Shown piece after piece: positions 6,607 to 15,740 of a stretch of DNA of 37,663 bases. The notes below the pieces were generated by a model. The model saw only the letters and a program-made list of their open reading frames with translations. It had not been told where the DNA came from and did no database searches. Every line of letters begins with the position of its first letter. The stretch's first letter is position 1. The stretch covers positions 1 through 37,663 of the forward strand of contig JAUVYN010000029.1 of NCBI GenBank assembly GCA_030603065.1. Direction: 5' to 3'. The DNA is from Pseudomonas sp. (GTDB lineage: Bacteria > Pseudomonadota > Gammaproteobacteria > Pseudomonadales > Pseudomonadaceae). Both the position numbers and the translations under genes were made by a program.

Positions 6607-9600
6607 ACGGAAGGTTCGGCCTTGCGCGCGCCGCTGAGCGGTTTCCCACGATCGAGCCAGCGCCGCACCGCGAGATAGAACAGGGGGATGTAAAACAGTC
6701 CCAGCAGGGTCGCCAGAATCATTCCGCCCATGACCCCCGTTCCCACTGCGATCCGACCGCCCGCGCCTGCTCCGCTGGACAGCACAAGGGGGAGCATTCC
6801 GAGGATGAAGGTCAGTGAGGTCATCAGCACAGGCCGGAAGCGTAGCTTGACGGCGCTGATAATGGCGTCGTTGAGAGGCTTGCCGCGTGCCTCTTCCTCC
6901 ATGGCAAACTCGACGATGAGAATGGCGTTCTTGGCAGACAGCCCGATGATGGTCACCAGCCCCACATTGAAATAGATATCCGCGTTCAGATCGCGGAGCA
7001 TAGCGAACAGCATGGCGCCGAGCGCGCCAAACGGCACTACGAGCAGCACCGCGATAGGAATGGTCCAGCTTTCATAGAGCGCAGCCAGCACCATGAGTAC
7101 CACCAGCAGCGACAGGCCGAGCAGCAACCCAACCTGGCCGGCGGCCTGTTGTTCTTCGAAGGAAATGCCCGACCAGGCGAAGTCGAAACCGGGCGGCAGA
7201 TCCTCGGCCAGGCGCTCCATTTCCCGCATGGCCTCTCCGCTGGAAAAGCCCTGCGCTGCGTTGCCTGAAATCGTCATGGACGGATAGCCGTTGTAGCGCT
7301 GCAATTGCGTAGCGCCCGTGGTCCATTCCACGCGGGAAAAGGCGCCGAAGGGAACGCTGGCACCCTCGTCATTGCGCACCTGCAGGTCCAGCACGTGCTG
7401 CGGAGTCATGCGAAAAGGCGCGTCAGCCTGTAGCAGTACCTGAAACACCCGGCCGTCGTAGTTGAAGTCGTTTGCATAGGCGCTGGCGAATGCGCTGCCG
7501 AGTGCGCTGTGGACGGTTTCAATGGACAGGCCGAGCGAGCGGGCCCGAATACGATCGATATCCAGCCGAAGACGCGGTGCTTCGTCCGCCCCCTCCGGGC
7601 GAACATCGGCCAGCACGTCACTCTGGCTGGCAGCGCCGAGCAGTTGGTCGCGGGCGTTTTTCAACGCTTGATAACCCTGATTGCCGCGGTCTTCCAGTTT
7701 GAATGTGAACCCGCCGGAAGTCCCCAGCTCCGGAATCGCGGGCGGGTTCATGGCGAATACTCTGGCTTCGCGTAGTTGAGAGAAGCGCGCCATCGCGCGC
7801 TGTACCAGCGCCTGGGCGCTCTGGTCCGCATCCCGTTCGCCCCAGGGGGTCAGCCGCACGAATGCCATGGCATGAGCCTGCCCCTGGCCAAAGAAGCTGA
7901 AGCCAAACACGGCGACGGTGCTTTCAACTGCTTCTTCGGCCTCGTAGAAGCTCTGCACCTCGCCCATGGCCGTAGCGGTTCGTTCGAGTGTGGCACCCGG
8001 AGGCGCCTGGACCACCGTCATGATCGAGCCCTGATCCTCCTCCGGAAGAAAGGCGGTGGGCATGCGCAGGAACAGCCATGCGGTGAGCGCGCAAAGCAAG
8101 ATGAAGCCGAGCAGAAACCAGAGGGGATGAGCAAGCACGCTGGCAACTGCCCGGTGATAGCCCGCTGTGGCGCTGCTCAGACCATGGTTGAAGGGGGCGA
8201 ATACTCTCTCGCTGAGCCCGGCGCTGCGTTGCGATTGCCCGTGGTCCGCCTTAGGCGCCTTGAGCAGAGTTGCCGCCAGGGCAGGAGTCAGAGTCAGCGC
8301 GAGGAGGGTGGATATGCTCACGGCAATAGCCAGGGTTACCGCGAACTGCTGATAGATTCCGCCCGTGGATCCCGGAAAGAACGCCAGCGGCACGAATACT
8401 GCGATAAGCGCCAGGGTCGTGCCGATAATGGGCGCAGTTACCTGCCCCATGGCCTTGACGGTGGCTTCGTACGGCTGCAGCCCTTCCTCGTCGATCAGGC
8501 GCTTGACGTTTTCCACCACCACGATGGTGTCGTCCACCAGTGTGCCGATTGCCAACACCATGCCGAACAGGGTTAACAGGTTGATGCTGAAGTTCAGAAG
8601 CCAAAGGCCCAGGCAGGTGCCGATCAGGGTTACCGGGATCACGATGGTGGGGATCAGCAGGGTGCGCCAGTTCTGCAGGAATACCAGCATCACCAGTACG
8701 ACCAACCCAACTGCCTGAAGCAGCGTAAGCAGTACCTGGCGGATGGAGGCTGAAATGAACGGCGTGGTGTCGAAGGGGATTTCCCAACCGATGTCCTGTG
8801 GGAAGCCGCTCTCCAGCTCAGCCAGACGCTGGCGTACCGCTTCCGAGACCTCGAGCGCATTGGCGCCCGGCGCGAGCTGGACGGCCAGGCCGGCCGCAGG
8901 TCGGCCATTGAGCTCGGTACGGCTGGCATATTCCTGAGCACCAAGTTCGACACGTGCCACGTCACGCAGACGAATCGCCGAGCCATCAGGGTTGGCACGC
9001 AGGATGATTTCGGCAAACTCCTCAGGTGAACTGAAGCGTCCCTGGGTCTCCAGGGGCGCGTGGATCTCGATGCCGTCGGTGAGCGGCAGGTCGCCAATCG
9101 CTCCGCTGGCCGGCTGAGCATTCTGCTCGCGGACAGCGCTCATCACTTCCCCGGCAGTCAGCCCGAAACTCGCAAGCCGCTCCGGATTCAACCAGATGCG
9201 CATGGCGTAGGAGGTATAGAACTCGCGGATATCGCCAACGCCGCGAATGCGCCGGAGTTCGCTAACCACATTGGTGGTGGCGTGGTGGCCGAGTTCCAGG
9301 CTGCTCAACTCGCCACTGCGCGAGATGATCGAGACGATCAGCAGAACATTGGAGCTGGACTGAAACACCCGTATGCCTTGACGTCGAACCTCTTCGGGCA
9401 GCCGTGGCTCGACCCGACTCAGCAAATTCTGGATCTCCATCTGGGCGATATCGATATCGGTACCGGGCTCGAGCGTCAGTTCGATGGAGGCGGTGCCATT
9501 GGACCGGCTCGTCGAGTCCATGTACAGGTAGCCGTCTACGCTGTTGAGCTCCTCCTCGATGATTTGCGTGACGTTGGTCTCCAGTACCCTGGCATCGGCC

Positions 9601-9755
9601 CCAGGGTACGTGACATTGACGTTGATCTGAGGTGGCGCGATGGATGGATACTGTTCCACTGGCAGGGCCCGCAGGGCCATGACCCCGCCCAGCAGTATCC
9701 CCAGCGCGATGACCCAGGCAAAAATCGGGCGACGGATGAAAAATACCGGCGTCAT
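6600..9755 (-). CDS. RND efflux pump permease, HAE1 family
   Basis: A 1051-residue inner-membrane proton/drug antiporter of the AcrB/MexB type. It has an N-terminal membrane helix (residues 10-30), a periplasmic porter domain, a membrane block starting near 340, a second large periplasmic loop and a C-terminal membrane block. The proton-relay pair Asp408-Asp409 in TM4 (GTLVDDTIVVVENV) is present, as is the GLSAKNAILIVEFA segment of TM10. Length and order match the family throughout. Its ATG overlaps the adaptor stop by 4 bases (9752-9755), so translation is probably coupled. No outer-membrane channel gene is adjacent; a TolC/OprM-type protein encoded elsewhere would be needed. Substrates cannot be told from sequence; multidrug or solvent efflux is likely. 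Confidence 0.95.
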   Translation of the reverse strand: MTPVFFIRRPIFAWVIALGILLGGVMALRALPVEQYPSIAPPQINVNVTYPGADARVLETNVTQIIEEELNSVDGYLYMDSTSRSNGTASIELTLEPGTDIDIAQMEIQNLLSRVEPRLPEEVRRQGIRVFQSSSNVLLIVSIISRSGELSSLELGHHATTNVVSELRRIRGVGDIREFYTSYAMRIWLNPERLASFGLTAGEVMSAVREQNAQPASGAIGDLPLTDGIEIHAPLETQGRFSSPEEFAEIILRANPDGSAIRLRDVARVELGAQEYASRTELNGRPAAGLAVQLAPGANALEVSEAVRQRLAELESGFPQDIGWEIPFDTTPFISASIRQVLLTLLQAVGLVVLVMLVFLQNWRTLLIPTIVIPVTLIGTCLGLWLLNFSINLLTLFGMVLAIGTLVDDTIVVVENVKRLIDEEGLQPYEATVKAMGQVTAPIIGTTLALIAVFVPLAFFPGSTGGIYQQFAVTLAIAVSISTLLALTLTPALAATLLKAPKADHGQSQRSAGLSERVFAPFNHGLSSATAGYHRAVASVLAHPLWFLLGFILLCALTAWLFLRMPTAFLPEEDQGSIMTVVQAPPGATLERTATAMGEVQSFYEAEEAVESTVAVFGFSFFGQGQAHAMAFVRLTPWGERDADQSAQALVQRAMARFSQLREARVFAMNPPAIPELGTSGGFTFKLEDRGNQGYQALKNARDQLLGAASQSDVLADVRPEGADEAPRLRLDIDRIRARSLGLSIETVHSALGSAFASAYANDFNYDGRVFQVLLQADAPFRMTPQHVLDLQVRNDEGASVPFGAFSRVEWTTGATQLQRYNGYPSMTISGNAAQGFSSGEAMREMERLAEDLPPGFDFAWSGISFEEQQAAGQVGLLLGLSLLVVLMVLAALYESWTIPIAVLLVVPFGALGAMLFAMLRDLNADIYFNVGLVTIIGLSAKNAILIVEFAMEEEARGKPLNDAIISAVKLRFRPVLMTSLTFILGMLPLVLSSGAGAGGRIAVGTGVMGGMILATLLGLFYIPLFYLAVRRWLDRGKPLSGARKAEPSVQ

Positions 9756-10915
9756 TCGGCAGGCGCCCGATCAGCCCGCTCGCCGGCAGTGTAGGGTTCG
9801 GGCAGGACTTGCTGCCCAGGCCGCACCCCGTCCCACCCCTCGACGATGACCCGCTCTCCCGGTGCCAGACCCTCGCGTATCACCCAGTAACCGTCCTGCA
9901 TCGCTCCGAGTTCGACTCGGCGGGGCTCCGCCTGGTCTTCGGCATTCACCAGCATAAGGCCTGGCCCCGCCTGATCCATTACAACCGCACGCTGGGGCAC
10001 GCGAATGGCGTCCGGGCGCACACCTGCACGCAGCTGCGTGCGCACGAACTGACCTGGCAACAGAATCCGGTCCGGGTTGGGGACCTGGGCCCGGAGGGCC
10101 AGCGTTCCGGTCGCGCGGTCAATGGACATTGAAAAGAAATCGAGATATCCCGCGTGCGGATAATCCTGCCCATTTTCGAGCGTCAGGCGCACCTCGATGC
10201 GCTTGTCTTCCGGGAGCTGCAGTTCGCCAGCTGCTACTTGCGCGCGCAGGGCTAGCAGATCGGTGCTTGACTGGGCCAGGTCAACGTAAACCGGGTCGAA
10301 CTGTTCGACGCGGGTCAATAGGGTCGCCGCCGAGGCGGATACCAGGGCGCCAACGGTCACCTCTGCACGGCCCGCGACGCCTGCGATAGGGGATATCACT
10401 TCGGTGTAGCTGAGCTGCAGGCGGGCGCTTTCGACTGCGGCTTCGGCACGGGAGACCTCCGCCTCTGCGGTACGTCGGCGGGCGACGGCAGTATCGTAAT
10501 CCTGCCGACTGATAGCGCCGCGTCCGACCAGTTCTTCATAGCGCTGTGCATCGCGTACGGCATTGGCTGCATTGGCTCGTGCGCTGTTCAGCGCCGCTTC
10601 GGCAGCACTGAGTTGGGCCTGCATTTCTCTCGGATCGATGCGAAAAAGCGCCTCTCCGGCCTCCACGTCGGTACCTTCCTCGTAGAGGCGTTCCTCGACG
10701 ATGCCGTCTACCCGGGCCCGGACCTCGGCCAGAGCGACCGCTTCGACCCGACCAGGCAGGTCGAGGAATACGTCGACTGGGTCGGCCTGAACCTGCATGA
10801 CCGAAACCGCAGTTCCTCCTGCCTGCGCTCCCGCGTGCTCGTCCTCAGGCTGGGTGCATCCCAGCATGAGTGCGGGCAGTACCAGGGCGAGAAGTCGTGA
10901 CGCATACTGACGCAT
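9752..10915 (-). CDS. RND efflux periplasmic adaptor lipoprotein (MFP)
   Basis: A 387-residue membrane-fusion protein that links the inner-membrane RND permease to an outer-membrane channel. The lipobox LMLGC places the lipidated Cys at residue 20. Then follow the barrel-sandwich halves (VRARVDGIVEERLYEEGTDV and the later EVISPIAGVAGRAEVTVG) flanking a helical hairpin (about residues 85-165, rich in Ala, Glu and Arg), and the beta-barrel and membrane-proximal domains. ATG 10915 is chosen over the in-frame ATG at 10963 because it gives a proper lipoprotein signal and has AAGGAAG just upstream. First gene of the two-gene pump operon; divergent from the SDR gene. Confidence 0.93.
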   Translation of the reverse strand: MRQYASRLLALVLPALMLGCTQPEDEHAGAQAGGTAVSVMQVQADPVDVFLDLPGRVEAVALAEVRARVDGIVEERLYEEGTDVEAGEALFRIDPREMQAQLSAAEAALNSARANAANAVRDAQRYEELVGRGAISRQDYDTAVARRRTAEAEVSRAEAAVESARLQLSYTEVISPIAGVAGRAEVTVGALVSASAATLLTRVEQFDPVYVDLAQSSTDLLALRAQVAAGELQLPEDKRIEVRLTLENGQDYPHAGYLDFFSMSIDRATGTLALRAQVPNPDRILLPGQFVRTQLRAGVRPDAIRVPQRAVVMDQAGPGLMLVNAEDQAEPRRVELGAMQDGYWVIREGLAPGERVIVEGWDGVRPGQQVLPEPYTAGERADRAPAE

Positions 10916-11051
10916 GATGTGCTTCCTTGGGGGTACAGGTATCTCGACCCTGAGGGCCTCCATCCGTTCCGGTCGGGCGTATCGCTGCGGAACAATCGGC
11001 CGCTGCAGTTGGCAAAGATGCAGGGAAACCTTTCAAGCGGAGATGAGCATC

Positions 11052-11714
11052 ATGAAACATGTACTGATAACCGGTGCGAACCGGGGCATCGGCCTTGAGC
11101 TGGCACGGCACTATGCGCAGGCCGGACAGCAGGTCATCGGCGTCTGCCGGGAATCGTCTCCCGAGCTGCAGCAGGTGGCGACTCGGGTTCTGGCCGGGGT
11201 GGATGTGACCAGTGAGAGCGACGTCGCGCACCTGACCGATTCCCTGGAGGATCTGCAGCTCGATCTTCTGATAAACAACGCTGGGATACTGCAGAACGAA
11301 GAGCTCGGAATCATCGACTTCGATTCGATTCGCTGGCAGATGGAAGTCAATGCCTATGCGCCGCTAAGGGTCACCCAGGCATTGCTGCCGCTGATCGCCG
11401 AAGGAGGGAAGATAGCGAATATCACCAGCCGCATGGGCTCCATTGCCGACAATGATTCTGGTGGGCGCTATGGATACCGTGCTTCCAAGGCTGCTCTCAA
11501 CGCCTTCGGAAAATCTCTGGCAATAGACCTTCGTCCCCGCGGCGTCGCGGTTGCACAGATTCACCCGGGCTACGTGAAGACGCGCATGGTGGGCTTTTCG
11601 GGAATGATCAGTCCGGAGGAGGCAGCGCGGGGAATCGCTGCACGTATCGCAGCACTCAATCTGGACAATTCCGGGTCGTTCTGGCACAGCAACGGCGAAG
11701 TGCTGCCCTGGTGA
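11052..11714 (+). CDS. Short-chain dehydrogenase/reductase (SDR), C-factor-like
   Basis: A 220-residue NAD(P)-dependent oxidoreductase of the classical SDR type. It shows the cofactor motif TGANRGIG (residues 7-14), NNAG (75-78), catalytic Ser126 (ITSRMGSI), and Tyr142/Lys146 (YRASK). The compact length and overall pattern resemble the CsgA/C-factor-like SDRs. ATG 11052 is preferred because GCGGAG lies about 9 bases upstream; the in-frame ATG at 11043 abuts that same ribosome site, and the frame further upstream runs into the divergent pump promoter. The substrate is unknown. It lies divergent to the RND operon and converges on the flippase gene with only 4 bases between stops. Confidence 0.88.
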   Translation: MKHVLITGANRGIGLELARHYAQAGQQVIGVCRESSPELQQVATRVLAGVDVTSESDVAHLTDSLEDLQLDLLINNAGILQNEELGIIDFDSIRWQMEVNAYAPLRVTQALLPLIAEGGKIANITSRMGSIADNDSGGRYGYRASKAALNAFGKSLAIDLRPRGVAVAQIHPGYVKTRMVGFSGMISPEEAARGIAARIAALNLDNSGSFWHSNGEVLPW

Positions 11715-11718
11715 CACA

Positions 11719-12987
11719 TCAGAGCACCTTGTCGATCAGGCCCGGCGCATCGATCGCTGGCGGGGTGCGCCGCCAGCGCCATTCCGAGCCCAGAATGAAC
11801 AGGCAAAGTAGCGCCTCGCAAAGGATTACCACCAGAGCGGGAGCGATCAGTCCGTAAACCGGTATGCACAATACGTTCAGCACGACGCTGACCAATCCAC
11901 AGCCGACGCGCATGCGCACGAAAGTCGCATATCTGTCACGGGCGACCCAGTGCATCTCGAAGACCACGTTGACCAGCCTGAAAATGAAGAAAGCTGACAT
12001 GACCGAAAGAATCAGTGCGCCTTCGGCGTAGCCGTCAGGATAGAAGTGATCGAAAAGATATCTGGCGAAAACCTGATACCCTGCGACCATCCCGAGCGAC
12101 AAGGCCATGGCCAGCGTGACGAACTTGCGCAGACTGAATACCTGATCACCTCGGGATATGCGTGGCATGTACAGTGACCAGAACGCCGTGACGACGATCT
12201 GGCCCAGGGCGATAAAGGAATATGCCGCCGTATAGACCGCGAGCGATTCGGCACCCAGCAGGGCTTCCACCAGGATCCTGTCCGAACCGAAATACAGGAA
12301 GAACGCGAAGAACGAAACGGTAAACGGCAGCCAGGCCCGCCAGAGCCTTAGCATGGCGATCAGCGAGCGAAACGGCTTGAGTTCCCTGCTTAGGAAGGTG
12401 CCGCTACGAAGGCAGGTCAGGTAAAACCAGCAAAAGTATGAAAGCAATGCGAGTAGTGCACCGCAGCCTACCGCAAGCACCAACTCCCCGGTGAACCAGA
12501 AGACCAGCAGCTTGATCGCGAAAGGGGCTGATTTGTGAAAGGCGTCAAGTGTGGAAAAGCGCACCAGCTGGTCTTCGCGCTGGTAGTGAAAGAACAGACA
12601 GCGTTGCAGGATGCCGAAGGCCGCGGCCTCTGGTAGGGCGCAAAGCAACAGGGCAAGCGCAATGTCCGCGTCTCCGAGGTATTGGGTGTAGGCTACGCTC
12701 AGGCTAGCCAGGACGAGGAAGCCGAGTCCCGAAGGTACTAGCAGGTTTTCCCCGGTAGACAGGCCACGACGTATCGCGCTCTTGCTGAGCAGATAGTCGC
12801 GCAGACCCAGGTCGGCGAAGCCGACGATGAGCGACATCAGCACGATGCTCAATGCCAGACCCCCGTATTCCTCCATGGGCGCACGTCTGGCTACCAGCAA
12901 CAGAAAGCAGAAGTTCAGAAATGGTTGCAGAACCATTGGGAACAGCACCAGCCCCATCTTGCCAAGCTCGGCATTGAGCTTCTTCAT
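11719..12987 (-). CDS. Wzx-like polysaccharide flippase (MOP superfamily)
   Basis: A 422-residue multi-spanning membrane protein with about 12 hydrophobic segments, like the polysaccharide-biosynthesis (Wzx/PST) branch of the MOP exporter superfamily, which flips lipid-linked glycans across the inner membrane. Typical features are the N-terminal LFPMVLQPFLNFCFLLLVAR helix, an EYGGLALS motif after TM1 and a positive cytoplasmic loop after each helix pair. ATG 12987 has AAGGA 9-10 bases upstream; the adjacent GTG at 12990 is an alternative. The frame extends to 13116, but that stretch is not membrane-protein-like. Oddly, no glycosyltransferase, polymerase or chain-length gene is nearby, so its glycan substrate is unknown. 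Confidence 0.85.
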   Translation of the reverse strand: MKKLNAELGKMGLVLFPMVLQPFLNFCFLLLVARRAPMEEYGGLALSIVLMSLIVGFADLGLRDYLLSKSAIRRGLSTGENLLVPSGLGFLVLASLSVAYTQYLGDADIALALLLCALPEAAAFGILQRCLFFHYQREDQLVRFSTLDAFHKSAPFAIKLLVFWFTGELVLAVGCGALLALLSYFCWFYLTCLRSGTFLSRELKPFRSLIAMLRLWRAWLPFTVSFFAFFLYFGSDRILVEALLGAESLAVYTAAYSFIALGQIVVTAFWSLYMPRISRGDQVFSLRKFVTLAMALSLGMVAGYQVFARYLFDHFYPDGYAEGALILSVMSAFFIFRLVNVVFEMHWVARDRYATFVRMRVGCGLVSVVLNVLCIPVYGLIAPALVVILCEALLCLFILGSEWRWRRTPPAIDAPGLIDKVL

Positions 12988-13262
12988 CACAGTCCGTCCT
13001 TGTGAGCCTGAGCTCACCAACTGAATCGCTGGAAGTGGAAACGCAAAAAGCTGCGCAGAGTTGCGCCTGTGCGGATCGAGCAGGACGTTCGATCCCACCT
13101 CCCCAACTGATGTCAAACCGATGTGATGCGGGGATTGCAGAAAAGACCGCTAACCTTGCCGTTGGTTCGCTTGAGTCACAGGTTTTATCTACTGATGGCG
13201 TTGATGGAATTCGCCTCTGGCGTTGCGGTCAGAAAGGGCCGATTGGGCAATGGGGAAGGCTG

Positions 13263-15035
13263 ATGTCGTCTAGAGGCTGGTTGCGGAGATTTACGAGCTT
13301 GCTCACATTGTCGTTCGCCTGTGTTGCAATGGCCGGCGAAGTGACTCCTCTACGCATTGCGGAACTACAGCCGTGTCGTCTGGCGAAAGATGTAAGCTCC
13401 CAGGAATTCTGTGTGCTGACGCGGGGTTTGCGGACGGCGGATTTTCGAGTGCATATCGGCCAACAACTGATACCGCCGGACCAGGTCGAGAGGGAGGGCG
13501 ATATGTTGCGTATTCGTCTGGGGGCTGATGATTTCAGCAGTCGTCCGCTTTGGCTGCAGCAGGGCGACGAGTCCAGCAATCCGGTCTGGCTTAGCCTGAA
13601 AGGCGCCTACGTGGTGGCCGCATCCGAGGCGGAGACGGTCCGCAACCGGTATGGCCAGAACACCTACGTGGATCTGGTCAGCCTGGTGATTCGAGAAGAG
13701 TTCGATGGCGCCGAGCAGGCGCGGCGACTGGCGGCAGCCTACGATGCCGAGGTCGTCGGTGCCATTGAACCCCTGAATCTCTACCAGTTGCGGCTGCCGG
13801 TCGATAACCTCGATGCGCGGGACGCACTGGTGCTGCGTCTATGGGGTGAGCTGAGCGTTGCCGGGGTGGTTATCGAAGAAAGCTCACCCGAACAGCCATT
13901 GGGTGATGAGGAGCGCGTCAGGTCGCAGCCACCCGATAACCGGGAGTGGGCGGCAAATCGATTTCTCGAGGCGGTCGAGCTCTATCGGCGTCACAACCTG
14001 GGCCCCGGAGAGGGCGCCGCCCGACATCCGGTACGAATCGGTGTGATCGAGCGCAATATCGATTTCGACACGCCAGACTTTTCCACGTACGTAGGTGATT
14101 GCCGCGCGCAGTGGCCCAGGCTTTGCGTTTACGCCCGTGATGCGAGCGAGCCCTCGGGGCATGGCACGGCAGTGACAGGCGTGATAGCAGCGGTATGGGG
14201 GCAGGGCGGAAATAGCGGATTCCTTCGCGGCCTCGAAGGCGCCGCGCCGGGATTCGAGGTGATCGTCGACCGCAATTCCAATGGAGGGCTTACCGCCAAC
14301 ATAGCTGCCACGGTCAACCTGATCCGTGATGGCGCCAGGGTCGTCAACTGGAGCTGGGGTATTCATCGGGTCGGCGCGATTGACATCGATGGCGAAGAGG
14401 TGGCCTCGCTGACACGGTCCGGGGAGGCCATGCGGGGTTACCGGGTATTACTCGAACGTTTTCTCAACTGGCTTGAAAGCGAGTACCCGGACGTGGTGAT
14501 CGTCAACTCAGCCGGCAACGCATCCTTCTTCGCCGGGCGAAGCGACTACCGTTTGCCCTCTTCGTTCTTTCACGACCAGTTGATCGTGGTCGGTGGGCAC
14601 GAAGTGAGCGACGCGGAGCTTTCGCGCAGGGATCCGGACCATGTGGCGCGCCGCAGTGCCTCGAGCTTGGGGATGCGCGTCGATATCAGTGCTGCGGCAT
14701 GTATGCGAGGCACCAGTCTGGAGCCGGACGAGCGCGGTGATCGACGCTGTGGAACCTCTTTTTCGACGCCGCTGGTAGGCGCTTTGCTGGCCGCCCTCCT
14801 GTCCATAGACGATAGCCTCACGCCGATGCAGCTACGCGGGATCCTTCGTCGTACTTCGCTCACCATCGGAGACCCGGTCCACTTCGGTTCGGTCGATGAG
14901 TATCATCTCACCGCGCCCATACTGCCCTCGGAACGCCCGGGCGACCCGGCGGACCCGGATATAGGACGCTCCGCCCGTCTGGACATGTATAGCGCACTCA
15001 GGCTTGTGCTTGAAAAGGCGGAGCAGCATGATTGA
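13263..15035 (+). CDS. Secreted subtilisin-like (S8) protease with altered Asp motif
   Basis: A 590-residue exported protein. The signal peptide ends near AMA (residue 24); residues 25-250 form a long N-terminal region of unknown type with several cysteines; the S8 domain spans about 255-590. His300 (SGHGTAVTGVIAA), oxyanion Asn419 (VNSAGNAS) and Ser499 (CGTSFSTPLVGALLAALL) are in standard motifs. The first motif, normally VIDTG or VIDSG, reads VIERNID, so Glu263 replaces the catalytic Asp; Asp267 or Asp269 nearby might substitute, or the enzyme may be weak or inactive. Start ATG 13263 gives a clean signal peptide and has GGGGAAGG upstream; the frame is open as far as 13002 but is not signal-like there. 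It precedes the LemA/TPM genes by 99 bases. Confidence 0.82.
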   Translation: MSSRGWLRRFTSLLTLSFACVAMAGEVTPLRIAELQPCRLAKDVSSQEFCVLTRGLRTADFRVHIGQQLIPPDQVEREGDMLRIRLGADDFSSRPLWLQQGDESSNPVWLSLKGAYVVAASEAETVRNRYGQNTYVDLVSLVIREEFDGAEQARRLAAAYDAEVVGAIEPLNLYQLRLPVDNLDARDALVLRLWGELSVAGVVIEESSPEQPLGDEERVRSQPPDNREWAANRFLEAVELYRRHNLGPGEGAARHPVRIGVIERNIDFDTPDFSTYVGDCRAQWPRLCVYARDASEPSGHGTAVTGVIAAVWGQGGNSGFLRGLEGAAPGFEVIVDRNSNGGLTANIAATVNLIRDGARVVNWSWGIHRVGAIDIDGEEVASLTRSGEAMRGYRVLLERFLNWLESEYPDVVIVNSAGNASFFAGRSDYRLPSSFFHDQLIVVGGHEVSDAELSRRDPDHVARRSASSLGMRVDISAAACMRGTSLEPDERGDRRCGTSFSTPLVGALLAALLSIDDSLTPMQLRGILRRTSLTIGDPVHFGSVDEYHLTAPILPSERPGDPADPDIGRSARLDMYSALRLVLEKAEQHD

Positions 15036-15039
15036 CAAG

Positions 15040-15089
15040 TGGCGCAGGCTGCGCCAATTGCCTTCCGCTCGCGAACTCGACCCGTCGAG
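15040..15089 (+). promoter_or_regulatory. Two short hairpins between the protease and lemA
   Basis: TGGCGCA (15040-15046) and TGCGCCA (15050-15056) form a perfect 7-bp stem with a 3-base loop. CTCGAC (15076-15081) and GTCGAG (15084-15089) form a 6-bp stem with a 2-base loop, too tight to fold fully at its tip. No T-run follows either, so they are not intrinsic terminators; they could limit read-through or stabilise processed ends between the protease and the lemA operon. Confidence 0.3.
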
Positions 15090-15134
15090 AAGGGTCTTGA
15101 AGCTAGCGGCCCTAGTTGAAAGGACAAACACCAC

Positions 15135-15740
15135 ATGCGCCAGAATTGCAGATCAATCTTTCAATTGCTGGTTATCGGTTTCACTGCGAGCCTGATGGTC
15201 GGTTGCGGTATCAACCGCATTCCGACCCTTGACGAGGAGGTCTCTTCCGCATGGGCTCAGGTCGAAAATCAGTATCAGCGACGTGCCGACCTTGTCCCCA
15301 ATCTGGTCGAAACGGTACGTGGCTTTGCCCGGCAGGAGCAGGAAACCCTTACTGCAGTCATGGAGGCCCGCTCGAGGGCAACCTCGATCCAGTTGAGCGT
15401 GGATGACCTTGATGATCCTGAAAGGTTGCGCCAGTTCGAACAGGCCCAGGGCCAGTTGACGGGGGCACTCAGTAGGCTCATGGCTGTGTCCGAGGCCTAC
15501 CCCGAACTACGCTCGAACCAGAACTTCCTGGCCCTGCAGTCCCAACTTGAAGGTACCGAGAACCGCATCGCTGTCGCCCGCCGTGATTACATTACGGCGG
15601 TGCAACGCTACAACACCGAAATACGGACGTTTCCTGGGCGTATCTGGCACCGGCTGCTTTACAGTGACCTGCCGCTGCGCAGCAATTTCCAGGCGACAAC
15701 CGAAAACGCCGAGCAGGCGCCGCAAGTACAGTTCCAATGA
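15135..15740 (+). CDS. lemA: LemA family lipoprotein
   Basis: A 201-residue LemA family protein. The N terminus is a membrane-anchoring signal with a lipobox-like SLMVGC (Cys24). The family signature follows: LDEEVSSAWAQVENQYQRRADLVPNLVETV, quoted here as residues about 31-60 (key parts AWAQVENQYQRR and DLVPNLV). The rest is a long helical bundle with RDYITAVQRYNTEI near residue 155, typical of LemA. Function is poorly known; in bacteria it is usually encoded beside TPM-domain proteins, exactly as here. Start ATG 15135 has AAAGGA about 10 bases upstream. Its stop overlaps the next start (ATGA at 15737-15740), indicating coupled translation. The symbol follows the family name and is not proof of orthology to the P. 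syringae regulator of that name. Confidence 0.92.
   Translation: MRQNCRSIFQLLVIGFTASLMVGCGINRIPTLDEEVSSAWAQVENQYQRRADLVPNLVETVRGFARQEQETLTAVMEARSRATSIQLSVDDLDDPERLRQFEQAQGQLTGALSRLMAVSEAYPELRSNQNFLALQSQLEGTENRIAVARRDYITAVQRYNTEIRTFPGRIWHRLLYSDLPLRSNFQATTENAEQAPQVQFQ

Noticed and set aside
7776-8576. A 266-residue plus-strand frame within the RND permease
   Set aside because: A shadow of the permease coding strand; low-complexity polar composition and no domain.
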